Source: G020348185 sp964525045 (GTDB lineage Bacteria > Nitrospirota > Nitrospiria > Nitrospirales > UBA8639). Taken from it: a stretch of DNA of 55,897 bases. The notes beneath the pieces are model-generated. The model saw only the letters and a program-made list of their open reading frames with translations, did no database searches and was not told the origin of the DNA. This document shows, piece by piece, positions 25,848 to 35,490 of the stretch (position 1 is the stretch's first letter; each line of letters starts with the position of its first letter). The stretch lies in NCBI GenBank assembly GCA_964525045.1, contig CAZGFD010000025.1, positions 1 to 55,897 of the forward strand. The letters run 5' to 3'. The translations under genes were made by a program, and so were the position numbers.

Positions 25848-26155
25848 AAAAAAGACCTACATTTGAGAAGAGCAAAGAAAAAGCGTTAAAGGATCCTGAA
25901 TTCCGAGCGGAGTATGAACGCCTTCAGCCGGAATACGATCTTATCCGGCAGCTCTTGCGCATGCGGAAAAAATCCGGTCTGTCACAGGAACAGCTTGCGC
26001 GAAAAATGGGCACCAAAAAGCCGAATATTTCCCGGCTCGAAAGCCCTTCTGCTGCCCATTCGCCCACGATCAAGACGCTTCAAAAATATGCGGCAGCAAC
26101 CGGATATGAACTTCAAATTAAATTCAAACCAGTCGAGGAATCTCATAACCACTAA
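25844..26155 (+). CDS. HTH antitoxin (XRE family)
   Basis: A 103-residue protein starting at ATG 25844, four bases into the toxin stop region. The C-terminal XRE helix-turn-helix (LIRQLLRMRKKSGLSQEQLA, then RKMGTKKPNISRLESPS) is the DNA-binding part, and a short C-terminal tail follows (GYELQIKFKPV). It should neutralise the toxin and repress the operon at the palindrome upstream. A hairpin terminator follows at 26174-26188. Confidence 0.88.
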   Translation: MKKRPTFEKSKEKALKDPEFRAEYERLQPEYDLIRQLLRMRKKSGLSQEQLARKMGTKKPNISRLESPSAAHSPTIKTLQKYAAATGYELQIKFKPVEESHNH

Positions 26156-26173
26156 TTATTACAAAAAGAAAAA

Positions 26174-26188
26174 GGGGCCATCAGCCCC
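26174..26188 (+). terminator. Short terminator after the toxin-antitoxin pair
   Basis: GGGGC and GCCCC form a short stem around CATCA between A-rich and T-rich sequence. It may serve both the plus-strand TA operon and, in the other direction, the minus-strand defence operon that ends at 26313. Confidence 0.5.
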
Positions 26189-26312
26189 CTACTCTTTTCC
26201 ATAATTTGTCATAAATAACATTATCACACTGGGCTAACTATCTGAGAATACTATTAAAACCACCTTTTTTCGTACTTAGTTACTATTATCACGCTCATTT
26301 TAAAATCTTTTT

Positions 26313-27257
26313 CTATGGCCCTGCGTAGTAACTTGACCGGATCCCTTCAAATAATTCAGGCATAGCAATCAAGCTTTGAAGGTGACTGGCGTAACCTTCT
26401 AGGCCGGGAAAAAGAGTTGCTCGGTTGATGTTCATACGGTGCAAGTCGGCATGAGCATCACGTAGCTCTTCCTCATTAAGCTGAATGCGTAACACCTTAA
26501 TATGATCGCTTGGATCGACGCTTCCAATGGTATGTTCGAGGTTCTCTTCAAAGGTACGGGAAAGGTTGATCGCGGCCAGAAAGACTCCCTGCTGTACCGC
26601 ATGGCGCGTATTAAACAGAAATGGATTAATTGCAACAACCCCCATCTCCCCCAACTTCTGCCTGTCGATCAACAGTTCTTTTATGATAGCGGGATCTTTG
26701 GGATTTTTGACAAGCCGTTTTTTAAATTTCCGGTCGTCGGACAGGCTTTCAAGGTATTGGTCTCGCAGCCAGTCGGAGTCGATTGCCCAAATAGCAAATG
26801 TTTTGTTCGGTTTCACAGTCTCTACCCCGAAGAATGCCGCAACCCAAAAAGAATAGGTCCAATCAAGAAGTCTGGTAGGACCCCCAAAATGCTGGAGCAA
26901 TGCTAACCACTCATCCACAGACTCTTTATCTGGCACATGAGGGCTGAGCCGGTACGCGTGCCGCTTGAATTCTCGAAGCAAGTTCTCCTCCCACAAATCA
27001 AGCTGATTCTTCTGTGATGGAAACCTATCTTTAATAATTCGCTCCAGACTGGGACGCAAATGCCACTCGACGTTCCGATGACCACGAAACATCCAGCGAC
27101 GCCAGTCTGATCGATGTTCCGAGTAGTACTTCAATACGTGCGACCACTTTTTAATAGGATCGTACTTTGAATTTGGTTCCAATGGCCCGAATCGACGATG
27201 GTCCATAAGATAATCATTTTCCTCGGCAATAATAAAACTTTTTTGCACTCGACCCAC
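26313..27257 (-). CDS. FRG-domain protein
   Basis: The 314-residue protein contains the FRG domain: WRRWMFRGHRNVEWHLRPSL with the Phe-Arg-Gly signature, then LLQHFGGPTRLLDWTYSFWV and a late RATLFPGLEGYASHLQSL. The domain's activity is unknown, but FRG proteins are often found in defence and toxin-like contexts. It is the last gene of the hsd operon, 74 bp after the large NTPase, so it likely acts as an accessory or independent defence gene. The conserved Arg and the Glu (VEWHLRPSLER) suggest an enzymatic pocket (inference). Confidence 0.8.
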   Translation of the reverse strand: MGRVQKSFIIAEENDYLMDHRRFGPLEPNSKYDPIKKWSHVLKYYSEHRSDWRRWMFRGHRNVEWHLRPSLERIIKDRFPSQKNQLDLWEENLLREFKRHAYRLSPHVPDKESVDEWLALLQHFGGPTRLLDWTYSFWVAAFFGVETVKPNKTFAIWAIDSDWLRDQYLESLSDDRKFKKRLVKNPKDPAIIKELLIDRQKLGEMGVVAINPFLFNTRHAVQQGVFLAAINLSRTFEENLEHTIGSVDPSDHIKVLRIQLNEEELRDAHADLHRMNINRATLFPGLEGYASHLQSLIAMPELFEGIRSSYYAGP

Positions 27258-27331
27258 TCAATTTGAATATTAATTAATTCTTTCTTTAGGAAGTGAGCTA
27301 AATATTATCCAGCCTGCCATAGTTTTCTAAA

Positions 27332-30300
27332 TTAAGCGCTCTGCCTATTTGGCATTTGGCTCAAGAGTTTTGCCATTTTTTGCTGTATCTGGGTGGCTGT
27401 AGAAATTCCGTTTGCAGTCATGATATCTGCAATTCTGATTATTTTTCGGGCTATATCGGGTTCTTTCCGAATCTCTGCCTCAAAATCATCGATCAGTTTT
27501 TCAAGAAAATTTGTAGCTTCGCTTCCGTTGCTGTTTGTGGCCCAGAAAGAAGAGTTATCCTTGTGAGCTTCGGCGATGCCGCTTAACCACTCTACTGCTT
27601 GTCCGGGCACATAGACCCATCCCGCAGATTGCAAGAATGATATTAGAATGCCAAAGCAGGCTTTAGACTTTCCAAATATCTCTACCCATTTTCTAATTTC
27701 GGTATCGAAAGTATTTACAGGTTCCCAGGGATGCTGAAAGCAACACTGCCATGGGTTACAAAATAAAATGTAGCCTACACTTTCTCCAAAATTCCGGGTA
27801 AGTATGTCGGAATTTTGAATGTATCGCACGTCCCGATGGTTAAAGATGGCATCGCACAATCGCCTCCATGAAACGATGGTACGATCATCAGGCATACCAT
27901 TCTGTGTAAAATGTCGTCTTAAAAATTCTCCTATGAAATCTGATAGGAGGTAATCTTCCTGACGCCCTTCTATGGACAAAATCGGATCAATAATCAGGCT
28001 ATTGGTTTCCTCTGCCGTAAGATACAAGGAAAGTTCGGCACACCACGCCATAAAAGCGTGTAACCATTCAAAAGCGCTGCCGCCAGAGTCTCTGTTGCGG
28101 GTATCCCAGGGCGGGCAGCAATGCTGTTCTGTCCAAGCCATAAATTCCTGCAAAAGTTTAAGGATGGACTTTCGTCGCTTATCATCCTCCAAGAGTTTTC
28201 TGACGGGTTGTAAAAACAAAGACTTGGATGGGATATGCCACATGAACAAAATTTCAGAGCGCTTGTACTGTCCATACGTAATATCTGGCTCAATTGAAAA
28301 GTCTTCCGTCCACTCCAGTGGAATGTCCGGCAGCTCTGACAAACGACCTTCATCGTAATCAGTCAAGACCTCATTCAGAATAGTTTCTAAAAATTGCTGT
28401 TCAGCTTCATTAACCTCAAGGCCATGCCCTCTTGGTATAATGGACCGCGGCATAAGAGAAAGCTTTGTGGCCAATACAAATGCCTGCCAACAAAAATCAG
28501 GATCACAATCCCAGCACTTAGACGTTTCCAGATAAACAGTTTGCCCAATCATTTCCAAAGGGTGACAAACTAGGGCAAGAACCAGATGTTTGTCTTCCTG
28601 GCAAGCCTTGCCTGTTCTAACCAAACCCATCAATCCATGCACGGCATACAAAGCTGGATGAAAACTGATAATTGACATCCTCATGGTCAGCGTGTCGTTT
28701 GCAAACGGTGTGGTAGCGGCTCTATTAAGAACGTCCCGGCACCACCCCATGTCATCTTCGGATATTTGGGTTTCGTGATTTAACAGAACCGCTACTGTTC
28801 CCGCGACTGCTGCCGCCCGTTTTTGCCGTTTCATATCTTCAGAAGATAGCGGTATTGAGAAAAGCTCAGTCTCATCCCATTCCTTTGCTTCGGCAACAGC
28901 CTCCTGTAAATCAATTTCTTGTTGAAGATTGCCAGTTCCAAGACACTGTTCGACCCATAATGCTATTCGTAAATATTGTCCCAACTCTGCCTGTTCTGTC
29001 TGGATTTGTTCTGCTTCGGGCGCAAGATCAGCAGGATGTTCATACTGAAAGATGACATTTTGCCCATCTTCAGCATTATAAAATTTATAATTTTGAGGGT
29101 CGGCCATGGCTTCCATGCGGCGAAGTTGGTCTTTTAATTCGGCTTCCACGTCAGGGTGTCCCTGCCACTCCTCATATTGATAAGGTAACGCGCCATTTAC
29201 CGTTTTTTTCATGCGCTCAAGAAAAGCGGTCTTTGTTGCCGCTTCTGCTGTCAAGATATAATACGGGACAATTTCCCTGAGCATTGTTTTTCTATGCGGT
29301 AAATTATTGCGCGTCTGGACATGCTCCAAGAATGCAAAGTCTTTCGGCATAAAGCCAATTAGGTTAGAGGGGCTCGGCCTTTCATGGACTGTGCGCCGGA
29401 GATCCCAGTCCCAAAGAAAAGGATTGGTCACAAAAGGTATTGCAACATCCAAAGATTTTTTCGGGTTGGCCAATATTATAGATACACAGACGCCTAAAGC
29501 CCCCACACAATCATTATCTTTAAGAACTATTTCAAATAACTCATTAAGATCACGGCCTTTCTCGACTTCTCCCTCCATCCACACTTCCAGAGCCATCAAA
29601 GCGGAAGAAACTGAGTAGGGCCCAACGCTTAAACCACGAAACCATAAATATTGCTGTTCATGTCCCCAGAAAACTTTTTCGCCCCATGAAAACGACATAT
29701 GAACAGGAAGCGGCGTCCCCCTGTTTTCTTCGCGGATAATTTCTCTCCACAATTCGATCGCATAATTGCAAAATCCATTGATAAGCCGGATTCCTTCCAC
29801 AGGGGAGTTCTGGAGCAGCGATAAAAAAGGAGGACGCAAGTGACAAGAAGGAAAAAACAGGCGGTCATCGTATATTTCTAACTGTCCGAATGCCATGGGG
29901 CCACGCCCTATGTGGCGGCGGCGTTCCTCAGCATCCTCCTTGGAACACATCACCTTCAGCATAAAATCAACTAACGCTGTAGGAAGGTTCGGCACCAGTA
30001 AATTAGAATTTTCAATTATATATTCTGCACCCCTGTGTCTATCGTCCTGCTGTATCGCTGACAGATACTCTGTAACCTTCTGGCCTGCTCCCTGAGCAGA
30101 AGTAAGGATTAAATGGCGAAGCTGATCACCCAATTCATCGTCCTCGCGCCTTCCGAGTTGTAAACTGGAGTATTTCTCTTTTATGCCGGTGTTGCGATGC
30201 CAAGGATAGTCTATAACTTGGAGCCACTCTCTTGCCCAATCAACCACAACATCACTCAGAAAATCGGGCACTGCCCCCATCGATTTAGGAAGAACGTCTA

Positions 30301-32554
30301 AAACCTTGCTTAGTTCGGATACAAGATGCGGCGGTATCTGGTTAATTCTAGGGCGTAACCAACCTAAAAATGGTCTCCATGCCCTTGCCCTCGGATAGGC
30401 GGTTCTAAACGCAAGCTCTTTCCTCATAGGATCGTCTAGGCCGTTCATTTTAATTTCTGGGTTATACCAACCGGTATTCGGCAATATTTCTATTGTGCGC
30501 AAAGACACCATCATTTCGCGTAAAAGTTTCGCATCATTTGCAAAGAGTACGTTTTCAAGCTTAACCAGCAATTCAAAAGCCATAGGCGACTGGAGCAGAG
30601 CTGTTAAAACAGCCCTTTTCCATCTGGGGTCAAGCGTATCATCGCTTACACTTTGCAAAAGACTTTGCCAGGTCGCCGCATCTGGCATTTTCTCAAGATA
30701 ATATTGGGCAAGAAGCTTTATGGCTTCCACCAGCCATAAAGCCTGATCGAGATTCTTGAGAACAGAAACAATTTCTACGGATTCTTCATCCAGACACCGG
30801 CACAAGACCCAATCTTCAAGAATGTCATGACAAAATTCCAGTTTGCCCGTAACCGGATCGTCTCTGATAATATCGTCCTGCGATAAGGATTGAAGGGCAT
30901 CTGCCTCTGTTATATCAAAAGCTTTAGGCAAGCCTTCGCCTGCGAGCAAGGCTTTGCCGAGCTTGGTCAGAACACTTTGCCTTTGTATCCTAAAAGCCTG
31001 CCCTTTACCGCCATCGTCTGTCCAAAGATCAAGGATCAAATCAATTTCAGTAATCTTTGATTGCGGTGCATCTGAATCTGGGAATTTGCTTTTAATAAGC
31101 CGATCTAAAAGATACGGCCTTTTTGCAAGGTCGGCAGCTGGACCGTCATCTTTTATTAAAGCCGAAAGCGCAGGATAGGCGGCGGCCACTTGCTGGACGT
31201 CATCATCACTCAAAACATTGACATCAACTCTTCCCTGGCGCTTCCCCATTGCCTCTTTTGCAAGGTTTTGACGGAATTCAAGCGTGTTGGCCCGCGCCGC
31301 TACAATAATGCACCAACGCTCTCCTGAATCCGCCTGCCGGATGCATTTGATAAGATCATTGACTGTAGCCCATTTGCCTGCATCCTCTAGGCGGTCAACG
31401 CCGTCAATGAAAAGGCACGGCCTTTCTATCCTACTAAAGTCTGGGATCAACCGGTCTAACGCGCCGGAGATACCCCAGAGACGTTCAAGCGCTTCAAGAC
31501 CAGGTGTTTCGGGTAAACGCTTTGCGTCGATAACTAAAACAGGGAAATCCTGAGCCTTAATTTCAGCAAATGTCTTTAATAAGGCGGACTTTCCGCTACC
31601 TGGTTCCCCGGTAATCTCAACAAATTCGCATTCTGTCGAACGTTGAATCAACTCAGATAATGAACTGCTTCTGTCCAGATGAACTGCACCAAGCTGAGAT
31701 CTAATAGAATTTAGAATCCTTTCCGAAGAGGTTTGAATTTTGCTTACATCATCGGCATGGTGCCTAAGACCGGACAAACGGAAACGGTTGTGCAAGATTT
31801 CAATTAACTGGCTTCGTGTCAAAGAACCCGCTGCCGGTTTGTATTCATCAGCAATGGTGATGAGTGCATCCCATAAAGAGGATGCTTTTCCAGCATCAGC
31901 AGGAATTAGAGCCGGTACCAACCCATTGATACAGCCAGCAAGAGAATCTGAACTGTCTCCCTGTTCAAAATCAAAATACAGAATTTCAAAATGCCGCAAA
32001 AACTCCCAAAATTCAGTATCAGATACGGGGCTGTCCTTGCTTTCATCCAGCCGATCACGAATGTTACCGGCGAATTTTCTCATACTGTTGCTGGCAACCC
32101 CCTGTTGCCCCAGGTGATTTAGAAAATCAGCGGCATCTGACTTTTTTTTGGCAAGATCAAGAACATCGCGTCCGCCCTTTTCAACCGCCTGAGCGATTTT
32201 TCCAAGGGCAACGCCAAAACGGTCGCTCTCTTTTGTAAACTCCGAAGAAGAAAAGGTTTTCCAGCAGTCGCCGATAACTTCCTTGAAAAGCTCATTGTCG
32301 CCAAAAGTAAGCTCCCTTTTTATCTGAAGCGATAGACGGCTTTTTTGCGTGCCAGCCTTTCCTTCAAGAATCACATCATCCAAGGCAGATGAATTCCCCT
32401 CAAACCCTCTCTGCAATTCAACCTTATTACCAACAAAACCTTGGAGAAGCCCTCTTGCCGCTGTTTGACAAAGGACTGTTCCAATGAAATAGGCCGCAAC
32501 ACGACTTTCAAAATGCGTGCCGGCTCCGCCTGTCGCAATTGTGCTATTCATCAT
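27332..32554 (-). CDS. Large STAND-type NTPase with N-terminal nuclease-like domain (Avs-like)
   Basis: The 1740-residue protein has three parts. Residues 1-220: an N-terminal domain with FESRVAAYFIGTVL, LDDVILEG (Asp59/Asp60) and LSLQIKRELTF (Gln77, Lys79), which reads as a PD-(D/E/Q)xK nuclease of the Cap4/Mrr type. Residues about 300-550: a P-loop NTPase with Walker A GEPGSGKSALLK (316-327), Walker B PCLFIDGVDRL (379-389) and VAARANT as sensor. Residues about 550-1740: a very long helical region with no recognised repeats, presumably the sensor. STAND NTPases such as Avs recognise phage proteins and then activate an effector. It sits 18 bp behind hsdM, suggesting co-transcription. Function as phage defence is inference. 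Confidence 0.7.
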   Translation of the reverse strand: MMNSTIATGGAGTHFESRVAAYFIGTVLCQTAARGLLQGFVGNKVELQRGFEGNSSALDDVILEGKAGTQKSRLSLQIKRELTFGDNELFKEVIGDCWKTFSSSEFTKESDRFGVALGKIAQAVEKGGRDVLDLAKKKSDAADFLNHLGQQGVASNSMRKFAGNIRDRLDESKDSPVSDTEFWEFLRHFEILYFDFEQGDSSDSLAGCINGLVPALIPADAGKASSLWDALITIADEYKPAAGSLTRSQLIEILHNRFRLSGLRHHADDVSKIQTSSERILNSIRSQLGAVHLDRSSSLSELIQRSTECEFVEITGEPGSGKSALLKTFAEIKAQDFPVLVIDAKRLPETPGLEALERLWGISGALDRLIPDFSRIERPCLFIDGVDRLEDAGKWATVNDLIKCIRQADSGERWCIIVAARANTLEFRQNLAKEAMGKRQGRVDVNVLSDDDVQQVAAAYPALSALIKDDGPAADLAKRPYLLDRLIKSKFPDSDAPQSKITEIDLILDLWTDDGGKGQAFRIQRQSVLTKLGKALLAGEGLPKAFDITEADALQSLSQDDIIRDDPVTGKLEFCHDILEDWVLCRCLDEESVEIVSVLKNLDQALWLVEAIKLLAQYYLEKMPDAATWQSLLQSVSDDTLDPRWKRAVLTALLQSPMAFELLVKLENVLFANDAKLLREMMVSLRTIEILPNTGWYNPEIKMNGLDDPMRKELAFRTAYPRARAWRPFLGWLRPRINQIPPHLVSELSKVLDVLPKSMGAVPDFLSDVVVDWAREWLQVIDYPWHRNTGIKEKYSSLQLGRREDDELGDQLRHLILTSAQGAGQKVTEYLSAIQQDDRHRGAEYIIENSNLLVPNLPTALVDFMLKVMCSKEDAEERRRHIGRGPMAFGQLEIYDDRLFFPSCHLRPPFLSLLQNSPVEGIRLINGFCNYAIELWREIIREENRGTPLPVHMSFSWGEKVFWGHEQQYLWFRGLSVGPYSVSSALMALEVWMEGEVEKGRDLNELFEIVLKDNDCVGALGVCVSIILANPKKSLDVAIPFVTNPFLWDWDLRRTVHERPSPSNLIGFMPKDFAFLEHVQTRNNLPHRKTMLREIVPYYILTAEAATKTAFLERMKKTVNGALPYQYEEWQGHPDVEAELKDQLRRMEAMADPQNYKFYNAEDGQNVIFQYEHPADLAPEAEQIQTEQAELGQYLRIALWVEQCLGTGNLQQEIDLQEAVAEAKEWDETELFSIPLSSEDMKRQKRAAAVAGTVAVLLNHETQISEDDMGWCRDVLNRAATTPFANDTLTMRMSIISFHPALYAVHGLMGLVRTGKACQEDKHLVLALVCHPLEMIGQTVYLETSKCWDCDPDFCWQAFVLATKLSLMPRSIIPRGHGLEVNEAEQQFLETILNEVLTDYDEGRLSELPDIPLEWTEDFSIEPDITYGQYKRSEILFMWHIPSKSLFLQPVRKLLEDDKRRKSILKLLQEFMAWTEQHCCPPWDTRNRDSGGSAFEWLHAFMAWCAELSLYLTAEETNSLIIDPILSIEGRQEDYLLSDFIGEFLRRHFTQNGMPDDRTIVSWRRLCDAIFNHRDVRYIQNSDILTRNFGESVGYILFCNPWQCCFQHPWEPVNTFDTEIRKWVEIFGKSKACFGILISFLQSAGWVYVPGQAVEWLSGIAEAHKDNSSFWATNSNGSEATNFLEKLIDDFEAEIRKEPDIARKIIRIADIMTANGISTATQIQQKMAKLLSQMPNRQSA

Positions 32555-32572
32555 GGATTTTCTCAGAGTAAA

Positions 32573-34012
32573 TCAACCCAACTCCTCCGAAACCCCTTGA
32601 TACTGTTCCAGCGCCGCCTGTAAATTCTCGACGATCTCGGCGGCGATAACATCAGGCGCCGGAAGGCTGTCCACGTCCTGCAGGCTCTCGTCCTTGAGCC
32701 AGAATATATCCAGATTCAGTTTGTCCCGTTGAACCAGCTCATCATAAGGGAACCGACGAAAGCGCTCTGTTTCCTTTCGCGCCTTATAGCACGTTACAAA
32801 ATCCTCAAGATCACTGCTTTTCAGCGGGTTCGTCTTGAGCGTGCAATGCACATTGGTACGAAAATCATAAACCCACAATTCTTTTGTCCATGGGTCTTTT
32901 GCGGCCCGCTTTTTGTCGAAGAACAACACATTGGCTTTCACACCGGGGCTGTACCAGATCCCGGTCGGCAAACGCAGAAGCGTATGAAAATCAAATTGTG
33001 TCAAAAGGCGTGCCCGAATCCCCTCCCCTGCTCTGCCCGCCTCAAAAAGCACGTTGTCAGGCATCACAACACCTGCCCGTCCATCCGTGTCCAGGATCGT
33101 CATGATATGCTGCAGGAAGTTAAACTGCTTGTTCGAGGTCGTGAACTTAAAATCATCCCGTTCATAATTTTCCCGCTCGGTCGTGACTTCTCCGTCTTCT
33201 CCGACCACCGTATAACTGCTTTTCTTTCCGAAGGGAGGATTGGTCAGGATAATGTCAAAACGCTCGCCCGGATCAGCGGATAATGAATCGCCCTGTTTAA
33301 CAGGTGTTCCGCCGTTTCCGATGCCATGAAGATATAAATTCATGGCGCACAGGCGCACTACTTCATCCACAATATCTATGCCTGTTAAGGATTCGTTGCG
33401 AAGTTTTGCCAACAGTTCCCGATCCTTGGACTGCCCTTTCATAAAGTCATAGGCAGACAATAAAAATCCGCCGGTGCCGCAGGCAGGATCGCAGATCGTT
33501 TCCCCGATTTTCGGATTAATACACTGCACAATGGCATTGATCACCGGCCGCGGGGTGAAATACTGCCCCGCACCGGATTTAACCTCGGCCGCGTTCTTTT
33601 CCAGCAGTCCCTCATAGATATGGCCTTTGACATCAACCCCGATCCCGATCCACGGCCCTTCATTGGCAATCAGGGACACCACCCGCTTTAGCTTCGCCGG
33701 GTCGGTCAGTTTATTCTGGGCTTTTTTAAAAATGGTGCCGATCAGGCCAGGTTCCTGGGCGAGATTTTCCAACGTATGCCGGTACTGGAGCTCCAGAGGG
33801 TCGCCATTCTTATCAACCAACTGATCCCACCGGTACGCTTCCGGAAGGATCGAGGGCTCCCCGAGCAGTTCGCTACGTTCCTCATCCATTTTTAGAAAAA
33901 GCAGGAAGGTGATCTGCTCCACATAATCGCCGTAAGAAATGCCCTGATCCCGAAGGACATGCGCATAATTCCAGACTTTGGAAACGAGGGATGAATAATC
34001 TTTTTCGGCCAT
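32573..34012 (-). CDS. hsdM: Type I restriction-modification methyltransferase subunit HsdM
   Basis: A 479-residue protein with the HsdM N-terminal helical domain (VWNYAHVLRDQGISYGDYVE) and the adenine methyltransferase fold: SAM motif DPACGTGGFLLSAYD and catalytic NPPFGKKSS. It methylates N6-adenine in the sequence recognised by HsdS, in an M2S complex. Its start overlaps the hsdS stop by one base (TAATG), implying translational coupling. Family length is about 480-520, so the protein is complete. Confidence 0.96.
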   Translation of the reverse strand: MAEKDYSSLVSKVWNYAHVLRDQGISYGDYVEQITFLLFLKMDEERSELLGEPSILPEAYRWDQLVDKNGDPLELQYRHTLENLAQEPGLIGTIFKKAQNKLTDPAKLKRVVSLIANEGPWIGIGVDVKGHIYEGLLEKNAAEVKSGAGQYFTPRPVINAIVQCINPKIGETICDPACGTGGFLLSAYDFMKGQSKDRELLAKLRNESLTGIDIVDEVVRLCAMNLYLHGIGNGGTPVKQGDSLSADPGERFDIILTNPPFGKKSSYTVVGEDGEVTTERENYERDDFKFTTSNKQFNFLQHIMTILDTDGRAGVVMPDNVLFEAGRAGEGIRARLLTQFDFHTLLRLPTGIWYSPGVKANVLFFDKKRAAKDPWTKELWVYDFRTNVHCTLKTNPLKSSDLEDFVTCYKARKETERFRRFPYDELVQRDKLNLDIFWLKDESLQDVDSLPAPDVIAAEIVENLQAALEQYQGVSEELG

Positions 34013-35490
34013 TAGGCTGCCTCCGATTTCTTGCTTTTGCGTTGGCTGGACTTTCTTTGCGAGGCGCGTTCAGCCTGAATGCGCTTCAGTAATTCACCGG
34101 CGGGCTCGTCGGCAGGATCTTGGGGAACCAGCTTCCCTGAGAAACCATCCTTTAATATGGATTGGCGTAATGTTCCGCTTCGTGCCAATTCCGACGCGCA
34201 CCAACTTTGAAGGGCATCGATTTGAGAGAAAATATCTTCAACCTTGCTCACAATCTCACTTGCTTCTTCTAAGGAAGGAAGAGGAACGCATAGTTCTTCA
34301 ATCTTACTAATACTTAAGGTGTAAAGCCCGGAAGTGGATGACGCTACATTTTCGATTACTTCTCGTCCATTATGGGACATGAACCAAAGAAGTACGTACT
34401 TGGAAAGTTTCGGTTCAACGAGTCTGGCTTTAATTAAATGATTTTGGTGAATACAATTTTCTATTTGATCTGCCCATATTGCCATACGTCCAATTTGATC
34501 CTTGCTCCCATTTCCTTCCACGATCAAAAGATCGTCCTTCTTCAATAAAACTCTTTCCAGCTCACCTCCAGTGACACCTATCTGGTGAATTTCTTCTAGG
34601 GCAAACCGGTTTTGATAAACGTTGGCAACCCGCAGCATGGGTCGCTTTATCGGATAATCTTTTCTCTTCGCATTCTTGGTTAAGCCTCCTATCACATGAG
34701 CAAGCTGCTCGGTTCGCGCCCAAACCCACGAATTGGATATCGCGGGAAAATTGGTGGAATCAGGGGCAACAGGTTCCTTGTATTTCCCCTTTCCTTGCCA
34801 ATTTTCCTTTCGAGCCTGAAGAATCTTCTTGAGAAAGTCTGTTCCGCTTTTAATACGATGTTTATTGTTTTCGCGCCAGTCTTTGGTGAGATCTCCCGTA
34901 AAAGCTGCTTTGAGAATCGCCTGCTGATAGATGGTCAACTGCTGCTGAACAGTTTTGAGAAGGGCCTCCCCTTCGTCCAGATCACTAAAAAGGCGCTCAA
35001 CCTTGTCAACGATGCGTTTTTGTTCATTATATGGCGCAAGAGGAAAAGGAAGGTCACGCAGAAACTCAAGACGCACTCCTTTAACCGTCGTGCCGATTCC
35101 CTGCGTTTCTAAATAATGAGCCTGAAATAAAAACCAGTTTTCCAAGAAGTCTTTATCAACACCCTTGGCTGGGAAAAGGGCTTTCAAGTCCTGATTGATT
35201 GCCACATCAACAGTAGGACGCACTACCTTTCCCAACCCCATTCGCGTTGCAATTATCAAAGTATCGGCCGGCACCAATTTTGAGGAACTACTTTCGAGGG
35301 CCTTCTTTGTAATATGATCAATTGTGTCATTTGGACGCCTTGCATTCATATCTTTTACAGTCATAAAAGGGATCTTTCCCGAAAAATATTCAGTTACTGC
35401 CTTTGATGGTGTGCCTCCACCAATGAATTGTTCAATCACTTCCCCAAGGGTCGTCTTTATCCAGTTTGAAGGTAATTTCTCTTCCATCAC
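34012..35490 (-). CDS. hsdS: Type I restriction specificity subunit HsdS
   Basis: The 492-residue protein has two target-recognition domains. The first covers about 5-170 (LPSNWIKTTLGEVIEQFIGG, ending with RLEFLRDLPFPLAPYNEQKR), the second about 245-425 (ISNSWVWARTEQLAHVIGGL, then CVPLPSLEEASEIVSKVED). Each is followed by a conserved helix, forming the spacer that sets the distance between half-sites. The DNA target cannot be read from sequence. It overlaps hsdR by four bases and hsdM by one. The C-terminus is highly basic (RASQRKSSQRKSKKSEAA). Confidence 0.95.
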   Translation of the reverse strand: MMEEKLPSNWIKTTLGEVIEQFIGGGTPSKAVTEYFSGKIPFMTVKDMNARRPNDTIDHITKKALESSSSKLVPADTLIIATRMGLGKVVRPTVDVAINQDLKALFPAKGVDKDFLENWFLFQAHYLETQGIGTTVKGVRLEFLRDLPFPLAPYNEQKRIVDKVERLFSDLDEGEALLKTVQQQLTIYQQAILKAAFTGDLTKDWRENNKHRIKSGTDFLKKILQARKENWQGKGKYKEPVAPDSTNFPAISNSWVWARTEQLAHVIGGLTKNAKRKDYPIKRPMLRVANVYQNRFALEEIHQIGVTGGELERVLLKKDDLLIVEGNGSKDQIGRMAIWADQIENCIHQNHLIKARLVEPKLSKYVLLWFMSHNGREVIENVASSTSGLYTLSISKIEELCVPLPSLEEASEIVSKVEDIFSQIDALQSWCASELARSGTLRQSILKDGFSGKLVPQDPADEPAGELLKRIQAERASQRKSSQRKSKKSEAA

